A DNA stretch of 64,000 nucleotides from Paenibacillus amylolyticus (GTDB taxonomy: Bacteria; Bacillota; Bacilli; Paenibacillales; Paenibacillaceae): assembly GCF_003719335.1 (NCBI RefSeq), contig NZ_RIAS01000014.1, forward strand, positions 1 through 64,000, in the 5' to 3' direction. The translations under genes were made by a program, and so were the position numbers. The notes under the pieces were generated by a model. That model did no database searches and was not told the origin of the DNA. It saw only the letters and a program-made list of their open reading frames with translations. Positions within the stretch are counted from its first letter, which is position 1; the number at the start of each line of letters is the position of its first letter. Below are positions 50,145-56,593 of the stretch, one piece after another.

Positions 50145-52955
50145 ATGATAACTGAACAACAATTGCTTGACTTCATGCGGGAGACCGCTTATAAACCGAT
50201 GACTTATCAGGAGTTGGAACAGCACTTTCAGATTGAAGATGCTGCTGATTTCCGAGCCTTTTTGATTATGCTGAATACGCTGGAGGAATCCGGCCAAATT
50301 TTGCTGACCAGTAACAATCGCTACGGTATGCCAGAACGTATGAATCTGGTACGTGGGCGCCTGCAAGCGCATGCGAAGGGGTTTGCTTTTCTGATTCCAG
50401 AAGACCGTGAGCACCCGGACGTATACATCCATGCCAATGATATGAAAAGTGCAATGAATGGCGATATTGTGCTTGTAAAAGTGACTTCCCAAGGCCCTTC
50501 CGGCGGTCGCCTGGAGGGTGAGATTGTACGGATTGTGACGCGTGCGATCACACAAGTTGTGGGTGTTTTCCAGAGCCACGAAGTGTATGGATTTGTCATT
50601 CCGGATGATAAACGGATTAATCGTGATATTTTTATCCCGCGTACGAATTTTGCTGGTGCTGTAGATGGACAGAAGGTTGTTGCCAAGATTGTCAGTTATC
50701 CAGAAGGCCGTGCAGCGGCTGAGGGTGAGATTATCGAGATTTTGGGTCACAAGGATGAGCCGGGCATTGATATTTTATCCGTCATTCGCAAGCATCAGCT
50801 GCCTGAAGCATTCCCGGATGAAGTGATGCAAGAAGCGGAGAAAGCGCCGGATTCCATTACGGATGAAGAGATTATTGAGCAGGGACGCCGCGACTTGCGT
50901 GGTCTGAACATCGTTACGATTGATGGTGAGGATGCGAAAGACCTGGATGATGCGGTTAACGTGGAAAAACTGCCGAACGGCAACTACCGTCTGGGCGTGC
51001 ATATTGCCGATGTGGGTTACTATGTGCGTGAGAATTCCAAACTGGATCAGGAAGCATATAACCGTGGATGTAGCGTGTATCTCGTGGACCGGGTAATTCC
51101 GATGCTGCCACAACGTCTGTCGAACGGAATTTGTAGTTTGCACCCACAGGTGGATCGTCTGACGTTGTCTTGTGAGATGGAGTTTAACGACCAGATGAAG
51201 GTTATTAAACATGACATTTTCACGAGTGTTATCAAAACGAAGGAACGTATGACTTATACTAACGTACGCAAAATCCTGGAAGGCGAAGAGCCGGAGCTGC
51301 TTGAACGTTATAAAGACTTGGTGGATGATTTCCACCTGATGAAAGAGATTGCGTTGAAACTGCGTGCCATGCGTATGCGCCGCGGAGCGGTTGATTTTGA
51401 TTTTGAAGAGTCCAAAATTATTGTCGATGAGAACTGTAAACCGGTGGATATTGTGAAACGGGAGCGTTCCATTGCGGAACAAATCATTGAAGAGTTCATG
51501 CTTGCAGCCAATGAGACAGTAGCAGAGCATTTCCATTGGCTTAAAGTGCCGTTCATCTATCGTGTGCATGAAGACCCGGATCAGGAAAAACTGCAAAATT
51601 TCCTCGCTTTTGCGGCGAATTTCGGACACCAGGTCAAAGGACGTGGCAATTCCATTCATCCAAGGGCGCTTCAATCACTGCTGGAGGATATTAACGGTAC
51701 GAAAGAGCAGACGGTCATCAGCACAATGATGCTGCGTTCGATGAAACAAGCGAAGTATGACTCGGAAATGTCTGGCCACTTTGGTCTGGCTGCAGAGTTC
51801 TATAGTCACTTTACATCCCCGATCCGCCGTTATCCCGATCTGGTCATTCACCGGGTCATTCGTGAAGTGATCGAGAATAATGGTGCATTACCGGAGAATC
51901 GCCAAGAGTATCTGGCAAGTCGGATGTCCGATATCGCCCAGCAGTCCTCGGAACGCGAGCGTGTGGCAGTGGAAGCAGAGCGTGATACGGAGAAAATGAA
52001 AAAGGCGGAGTACATGCTCGACAAGGTCGGCGAAGAGTTCGAAGGCATCATCAGCAGCGTGACCAGCTTCGGTATGTTTATTGAGCTGGAGAACACGGTA
52101 GAAGGTCTAATTCGACTTAGCGCGCTGACAGATGACTATTACCATTTTGATGATCAACATATGGCTTTGATTGGTGAACGAACATCCAAAGTATTCCGTA
52201 TTGGTGACGAAGTGAAAATTCGTGTAGCACGTGTGAGTATGGAAGAGTACACGATTGATTTTGAGATGGTCGATATGAAACCTCGCCGGGAACGGGACGG
52301 CGGTTTCGATCGTGGTGCTCGCGGTGGTAAAGGTGGTCGTCCTGGTAGTGGCGGCCGAGGAGTAGCCAAAGGTGGCTTCGGTGGAAGCCGTGGCGGCAAA
52401 GGCGGCGGTACTGGTGCAGGCGGTAAACGTGACCGCGGCGGCCGACCGGCAGAAGAGAGTGGTAAAGGTGCTCGCGGTGGGCGTGGCGGAGCGGCAAATG
52501 CCGGAGCAAATGCAGGCTCATCAGCGGGTGGGTTTGCTGGTAAAGGCAGCGGCAGACCGAAAGGTGAACGTCGTGCGAGTGATGCAGGTACAGGTGCAGG
52601 TGTTTCAAGCAGTCGTGGTAAAGGTGCCGTGAGCTTTGGGTTTGGCTCAGGCAAAGGCGGGTATAACTCATCCCCAGCGGGTCAGGATAGTGCATCAGGT
52701 GATCGTAGCCAAGGAAGTAGTCTAAATGGCAGTGGCCGTGGCGAAGGAAGCTTCAAATCCGGTAAGGGCGGCAACGGTAAAGGTGGCAAAGGCGGAGGAA
52801 AGCGTAAGAACACCTCACCTAGCGGTATCTTTATCGGGGAAAATGCTACACCGGGTGGCGCGCAAGAAGGCGGAGCACCTCGCCGTAAACGTAAGAAAAA
52901 CAAAGGCGGAGCTGGAAACAGTACAGCCGCTTTTGTTCGGAAGAAAAAGAAGTAA
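50145..52955 (+). CDS. rnr: Ribonuclease R with long RGG/GKGG tail
   Basis: A 936-residue 3'-5' exoribonuclease of the RNB family. Order: N-terminal winged helix (about 1-70), cold-shock domains (about 70-225, with RLQAHAKGFAFLIPED), RNB catalytic domain (about 255-590, with the Asp-rich IDGEDAKDLDDAVNVE), S1 domain (about 628-708), then about 225 residues of Gly, Lys, Arg and Ser in RGGKGG, GGRGV and GKGGKGGG patterns. B. subtilis RNase R is about 780 residues and has only a short basic tail. RNase R works with SmpB-tmRNA in degrading faulty messages, and smpB and ssrA follow here. Confidence 0.95.
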   Translation: MITEQQLLDFMRETAYKPMTYQELEQHFQIEDAADFRAFLIMLNTLEESGQILLTSNNRYGMPERMNLVRGRLQAHAKGFAFLIPEDREHPDVYIHANDMKSAMNGDIVLVKVTSQGPSGGRLEGEIVRIVTRAITQVVGVFQSHEVYGFVIPDDKRINRDIFIPRTNFAGAVDGQKVVAKIVSYPEGRAAAEGEIIEILGHKDEPGIDILSVIRKHQLPEAFPDEVMQEAEKAPDSITDEEIIEQGRRDLRGLNIVTIDGEDAKDLDDAVNVEKLPNGNYRLGVHIADVGYYVRENSKLDQEAYNRGCSVYLVDRVIPMLPQRLSNGICSLHPQVDRLTLSCEMEFNDQMKVIKHDIFTSVIKTKERMTYTNVRKILEGEEPELLERYKDLVDDFHLMKEIALKLRAMRMRRGAVDFDFEESKIIVDENCKPVDIVKRERSIAEQIIEEFMLAANETVAEHFHWLKVPFIYRVHEDPDQEKLQNFLAFAANFGHQVKGRGNSIHPRALQSLLEDINGTKEQTVISTMMLRSMKQAKYDSEMSGHFGLAAEFYSHFTSPIRRYPDLVIHRVIREVIENNGALPENRQEYLASRMSDIAQQSSERERVAVEAERDTEKMKKAEYMLDKVGEEFEGIISSVTSFGMFIELENTVEGLIRLSALTDDYYHFDDQHMALIGERTSKVFRIGDEVKIRVARVSMEEYTIDFEMVDMKPRRERDGGFDRGARGGKGGRPGSGGRGVAKGGFGGSRGGKGGGTGAGGKRDRGGRPAEESGKGARGGRGGAANAGANAGSSAGGFAGKGSGRPKGERRASDAGTGAGVSSSRGKGAVSFGFGSGKGGYNSSPAGQDSASGDRSQGSSLNGSGRGEGSFKSGKGGNGKGGKGGGKRKNTSPSGIFIGENATPGGAQEGGAPRRKRKKNKGGAGNSTAAFVRKKKK

Positions 52956-53111
52956 GTGAGAAGCCAGAAGGGGCGCCGTAGGCCGCCTCTTTCTTGATTT
53001 TAACAGCCTTCCTTGCTACAATTAAGGTCTGGCACAGGTTTATTAGTGCAACATGGATGCTATGCTGGTACAGCATGGTACGGGTTTATTTTACGAAGAA
53101 GGAGTGAGGAC

Positions 53112-53594
53112 ATGGGCAAGAATGATGGGCAGAATAAAGTGCTTGCACAGAACAAAAAGGCTTCCCATGACTACTTCATTGAAGATACGTATGAAGCGGG
53201 CATGGTGCTGACCGGCACGGAAATCAAGTCTATCCGTAATGGTCGTGCGAACATTGGAGACTCATTTGCAACGATTCGTAACGGTGAGATTCATATTCAC
53301 AATATGCATATTAGTCCTTTTGAACAAGGCAATCGGTATAATCCGCTCGATCCTACACGTACACGTAAATTGTTAATGCATAAGGTGCAGATTCATAAGC
53401 TACTTGGACTGTCCAAGCAAGATGGATACAGTATTGTGCCGCTGAAGATCTATATCCGTAATGGCTATGCGAAGCTGTTACTTGGCTTGGGTAAAGGTAA
53501 GAAGCAGTATGACAAACGTGACACTGCCGCGAAGCGGGATGCACAACGTGATATCCAGCGTGCACTGCGCGAGAAGCAGAAGGTTGCGCGTTAA
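53112..53594 (+). CDS. smpB: SsrA-binding protein SmpB
   Basis: A 160-residue beta-barrel RNA-binding protein that carries tmRNA to stalled ribosomes. Typical blocks: NKKASHDYFIEDTYEAGMVL, GTEIKSIRNGRANIGDSF, and the basic C-terminal helix GKKQYDKRDTAAKRDAQRD, which enters the mRNA channel. ATG 53112 follows GGAGTGAGG; an in-frame ATG at 53013 would add 33 residues unlike the family. Its RNA partner ssrA starts 494 bases downstream. Confidence 0.97.
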   Translation: MGKNDGQNKVLAQNKKASHDYFIEDTYEAGMVLTGTEIKSIRNGRANIGDSFATIRNGEIHIHNMHISPFEQGNRYNPLDPTRTRKLLMHKVQIHKLLGLSKQDGYSIVPLKIYIRNGYAKLLLGLGKGKKQYDKRDTAAKRDAQRDIQRALREKQKVAR

Positions 53595-53694
53595 GAGAGA
53601 GCTACGTTTCGTCAACGTTAATTCGCGTCGCTTCACAATGGTGTAGGGATGTAAAGCCTACAGATTAGCTGGTCGATGGTGTAATACATTAAAG

Positions 53695-53740
53695 AGTCCT
53701 CGCAGTTTGCCTGAGTTCGGGTGAGTGTGAGGCTTTTTTA
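53695..53740 (+). terminator. Intrinsic terminator after smpB
   Basis: AGTCCTCGCA and TGTGAGGCT form the base of a long imperfect hairpin (inner CCTGAGTTCGGG), followed by TTTTTT. Confidence 0.7.
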
Positions 53741-54087
53741 TTGTGTAGGTTGCGTAAGTTTGTAAAGCGGTGGGTAAATTAATTAAACCAACGGTTGTAG
53801 CCTGAGCAAACTTTACTTCCGATGAGTCACGCGGTATAATATGTAGACGATTGAGCCTGATGGCATGGTTAGCTGGCTAGTTTGGATAACCTTTCATCTA
53901 TGCTCAATACAATGGATTGCTTTCCAGCAATCTGCACTATATCGGTGATTCGGGCTGTGATATGATTATTCATGTAGCAGACAGGAATGCCGAGTATGTA
54001 AGAAACATCTTTTCACCTTGGAGGGATTAGATGTGTAGCACCTTTGCTCCGTATTCACGGATTAATCCTGGAGCCCTTCTTATATGA
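53741..54087 (+). promoter_or_regulatory. ssrA promoter region
   Basis: No gene. Two promoter candidates: TTTACT (53812), 17 bases, TATAAT (53835); and an extended -10 TGATATGAT ending at 53966. Either would give a precursor with a trimmed 5' leader. CAATGGATTGC and CAGCAATCTG near 53910-53935 form a small hairpin. Confidence 0.45.
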
Positions 54088-54449
54088 GGGGGCGTTTATG
54101 GATTCGACGGGGATAGTTCGAGCATGGGTAGCGGGTAGTGGGGACGCGTCCGCTTTATCAACGCTAAAGCCTATTAAACGGCAAACAACAAACAAACTAC
54201 GCTTTCGCAGCCTAAGAAACTGTGTGCGTGCTTCTACCCTGCATCGCCCATGTGACAGGACTAGGGGCTAACAAGTAGTGGGATACGCTGTCACATCTCC
54301 GCCTGGGGTGTGCTGAAGAAGACAATCAGGCTGACCCAACGTATAGCCGGTTACGGGGCGATACTCGGGTGACATCAAAACTGTGACTACACCCGTAGAA
54401 GCTTATGTGTCGTTATCTTCGGACAGGGGTTCGACTCCCCTCGCCTCCA
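54088..54449 (+). ncRNA. ssrA: Transfer-messenger RNA (tmRNA)
   Basis: About 362 bases. The 5' end GGGGGCG, then TTTATGGATTCGACGGGGA, pairs with the 3' end CGCCTCC to form the tRNA-like acceptor; the T-loop is GGTTCGACTCC; CCA is not encoded. The tag frame runs 54180-54215 and encodes GKQQTNYAFAA after the resume alanine. It frees stalled ribosomes and marks products for proteolysis with SmpB. The terminal 100 bases are duplicated at 55305. Confidence 0.96.
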
Positions 54450-54467
54450 TTAGAGTCAAGTCAAAAG

Positions 54468-54499
54468 CCATCAACCAGCGTTCTGGTTGGTGGTTTTTC
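54468..54499 (+). terminator. ssrA terminator
   Basis: CCATCAACCAG pairs with CTGGTTGGTGG around CGTT, followed by TTTTT. A diverged copy lies at 55409. Confidence 0.9.
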
Positions 54500-54514
54500 T
54501 GTTTATGATATAAT
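54487..54514 (+). promoter_or_regulatory. Promoter for the two-gene insertion
   Basis: TTGGTG, 16 bases, TATAAT preceded by TGA (extended -10). It overlaps the ssrA terminator, so the insert has its own start site. Confidence 0.5.
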
Positions 54515-54543
54515 AAGCATAAATTTAGATTGGGGGATTCAAG

Positions 54544-54741
54544 ATGTTTGAAACTCGAGAACAGCTCCAAGAAATCTTAAAAAAAGCCAATCAACATGCG
54601 CGGAAACAAGCTAAAGAATCAGGTGCCTCTATTTATTATATAAAGAACAACAAACGCGTCCGTGAGGATGCTGAAGGCAATAAATTCGAAATTATATTTG
54701 ATGCTACCGGGAACCGCCAGGAGTTTGAATATCATGAGTGA
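54544..54741 (+). CDS. Small protein, candidate antitoxin
   Basis: A 65-residue charged protein beginning MFETREQLQEILKKANQHAR and ending QEFEYHE. A helical N-terminal half rich in K, E and Q is followed by a strand-like second half (SIYYIKNNKRV, FEIIFDATGNR). No known domain recognised; it is not the epsilon antitoxin of the classic zeta system. Its stop overlaps the start of the zeta-like kinase gene by eight bases, the usual layout of antitoxin before toxin with coupled translation. GGGGGATTC lies upstream of the ATG. Antitoxin function is inferred from context only. Confidence 0.65.
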   Translation: MFETREQLQEILKKANQHARKQAKESGASIYYIKNNKRVREDAEGNKFEIIFDATGNRQEFEYHE

Positions 54742-55306
54742 AGCCAGACCAGTTATGATTGTGTTTGCGGGTACCAACGGAGCAGGGAAAAGTACACTTA
54801 GCATGCAAATGAGAGAGTGGCTCGGTGAACTGGTTGACCCGGATCAAATTGCAAGAGAGTTGAAGCCAGAGAATCCGCGCAGTGCTGACCTATCTGCTGG
54901 TAGGGAAGCTGTAAAAAGGATCCGATCTCTCATTAAAAGTGGTGTAAACTTCGCTATTGAAACGACATTGTCCGGATCATTTGTTTTAAAACATATGAAA
55001 ATTGCAAAAGAAAACAGTTACGAAATTGTTGTTTACTATATCGGCCTTGAGGATGTTCAAATGCATATAGATCGAGTTGCATCTCGGGTTGAGCAAGGTG
55101 GACATTGGATTGCAGAAGAAGACATTCGTTATCGATATGGTCAGTCATTGAAGAACCTTATACCGGCTCTGGCCATTGCAGATCAGGTAATCATTATTGA
55201 TAATACATACGAGCCTTTAATTGTTGCGGAAATCAGACAGGGTAATTTGATCTATTGTGTTGAGTCCATACCCGCATGGGCTAATCCTGTTCTTAAGGAT
55301 TACTGA
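54734..55306 (+). CDS. Zeta-toxin-like P-loop kinase
   Basis: A 190-residue P-loop protein. Walker A GTNGAGKST is at 13-21, an Asp and Arg stretch DPDQIAREL is near 38, and IETTLSG near 76 is typical of the zeta toxin/UNAG kinase family. Zeta toxins phosphorylate UDP-N-acetylglucosamine and block wall synthesis. The C-terminal third is family-typical in length. ATG 54734 lies inside the end of the small upstream gene. The TGA stop is the first part of the duplicated ssrA 3' end, so gene and duplication share a boundary. Function as a toxin is inferred; some relatives are housekeeping kinases. Confidence 0.75.
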   Translation: MSEARPVMIVFAGTNGAGKSTLSMQMREWLGELVDPDQIARELKPENPRSADLSAGREAVKRIRSLIKSGVNFAIETTLSGSFVLKHMKIAKENSYEIVVYYIGLEDVQMHIDRVASRVEQGGHWIAEEDIRYRYGQSLKNLIPALAIADQVIIIDNTYEPLIVAEIRQGNLIYCVESIPAWANPVLKDY

Positions 55307-55404
55307 TACTTGGGTGACATCAAAATTGTGACTACACCCGTAGAAGCTTATGTGTCGTTATCTTCGGACAGGGGTGCGGTTCCCATCACCTCCATTAGAG
55401 TCAA
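55305..55404 (+). repeat. Decayed duplicate of the ssrA 3' end
   Basis: 100 bases aligning without gaps to 54360-54459 with seven differences by my count. Five of these fall in the T-arm and acceptor, so TTCGACTCCCCTCG became TGCGGTTCCCATCA and the copy cannot fold into a working tRNA-like end. It looks like an attachment-site scar or one end of a tandem duplication. Confidence 0.88.
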
Positions 55405-55408
55405 AAAA

Positions 55409-55443
55409 CCATCAATCAGTGTCTGATTGATGGTTTTTCTGTA
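55409..55443 (+). terminator. Terminator copy behind the ssrA duplicate
   Basis: CCATCAATCAG pairs with CTGATTGATGG around TGT, then TTTTTCTG. It is a diverged copy of 54468-54499 in which both arms changed together (ACC to ATC, GGT to GAT), so the hairpin survived. It ends the zeta-like transcript. Confidence 0.85.
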
Positions 55444-55485
55444 GATTGGCGAAGTACATTAAAATATAAAGAAAGGAGCCCTATT

Positions 55486-55868
55486 ATGCTTATACGATAT
55501 TTTAAAGGTGCAGGCAGTTCATTATTCATAAGTATTCTGATTTATCTATTAACGGTCCCAATCTACAAAGAGTATCTCACATCTCAACTGGGAGTATCGC
55601 TTTATACGTTTATGTTAGTTGTATATTGGGGATCATCTTATACTCAATTCTTGTTAAGTATAGAAAACAGACAAACTATATATTTTGTTTCTTGTTATAT
55701 ATCCTATTAGGAGGTTTGGCATCTATAGCATACTGGCCCCTATTTTTCATTTTTATAGCAGGTTCATTGGTGTTTTATTTAGTTCAATTAGTACAAAAAA
55801 GTAAATTACCTATAGTGTTGTCCATATTGGGGCCGATATCCTTAATTAAATCCCTTCTCCTAATCTAA
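55486..55868 (+). pseudogene. Frameshifted small membrane protein (UPF0715-like)
   Basis: Two overlapping frames together make one hydrophobic protein of about 127 residues. Frame one (55486 on) gives MLIRYFKGAGSSLFISILIY to MLVVYWG; the second frame then continues IILYSILVKYRKQTNYIF to ISLIKSLLLI. The shift falls at the GGGG run near 55627-55631. The pattern of four helices recalls the UPF0715 family. Either a real one-base frameshift or a sequencing error in the run. AAAGGAGCCC serves the ATG. Confidence 0.55.
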
Positions 55869-55975
55869 TAAAAAAGGTGTAGGCTACTCTTCTTCAGTCC
55901 AAGAGGTCAATCCATTCTATCTCGAATTCGATAAAACTGGTGAACAAAAATACTACATAAAGGAGTTAACCCCAA

Positions 55976-56338
55976 ATGAGTGAAAAACACTGGCTTGTCG
56001 TACAATATCCGCTAAAGAGTGCCAATGGCAACAAACGTGATCAGTGGTTGAAGGAAAAGGTTATGGAGTATCTTGAAACTGCTCTAACCCAGCATGAACT
56101 GGGGGAAGTGGATGGATTCGACATAGGAAGCAGCGTGGCTGATCCGAAAAAATATGTGATGAACATCTTCTGTGTGGTGACGGATGAAGAGCGGGGTATT
56201 GCATTGGTCAAAAAAGTAATTCGAGAGAGTCGGCTGGATTACACCCGCATCCTCATTGCAACCATGCCTTACGGCACAGAAGGTGGCTACACGCTGAAAT
56301 TTGCCTCCAAAAAGAGCGTTACAGAGTTTTCGCTATAA
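55976..56338 (+). CDS. Small cytoplasmic protein, unknown
   Basis: A 120-residue acidic-basic mixed protein beginning MSEKHWLVVQYPLKSANGNK. No signal peptide, membrane helix or motif I recognise. The layout of strand, two helices, strand, helix, strand (ending GGYTLKFASKKSVTEF) suggests a small alpha/beta fold. AAAGGAG lies upstream. It stands alone between the decayed membrane gene and a terminator. Confidence 0.6.
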   Translation: MSEKHWLVVQYPLKSANGNKRDQWLKEKVMEYLETALTQHELGEVDGFDIGSSVADPKKYVMNIFCVVTDEERGIALVKKVIRESRLDYTRILIATMPYGTEGGYTLKFASKKSVTEFSL

Positions 56339-56362
56339 TCTCAACTACGTATTCAATATGGG

Positions 56363-56397
56363 CGATCTTCACGTCTTACAGTGGAGGTCGTTTTTTT
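56363..56397 (+). terminator. Intrinsic terminator
   Basis: CGATCTTCAC pairs with GTGGAGGTCG (G-T pairs allowed) around an eight-base loop, followed by TTTTTTT. Confidence 0.82.
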
Positions 56398-56492
56398 ATG
56401 CCGAGTAAGTCACGTTCATTTTGGGTTCAGCATTTTTCGACCTAACGCCCAACCTCTCTACCATACAAACCAGCACAAAGCGATAAAAGGTG

Positions 56493-56522
56493 TTGAGGCT
56501 CTTCCAGATGCAGGCATATAAT
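56493..56522 (+). promoter_or_regulatory. Promoter of the two-component pair
   Basis: TTGAGG, 18-base spacer, TATAAT, about 70 bases before the kinase start. Confidence 0.6.
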
Positions 56523-56593
56523 ATACAATTGTATGCGAACCGTGGGAGCGTACACACTCTCCCGGAAATCTGAGAAGAATGGAGGGTCCTGTA

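Noticed and set aside
54044..54271. 75-codon frame at the 5' end of ssrA
   Set aside because: It runs through the tmRNA. The real coding segment is the short tag frame at 54180-54215.
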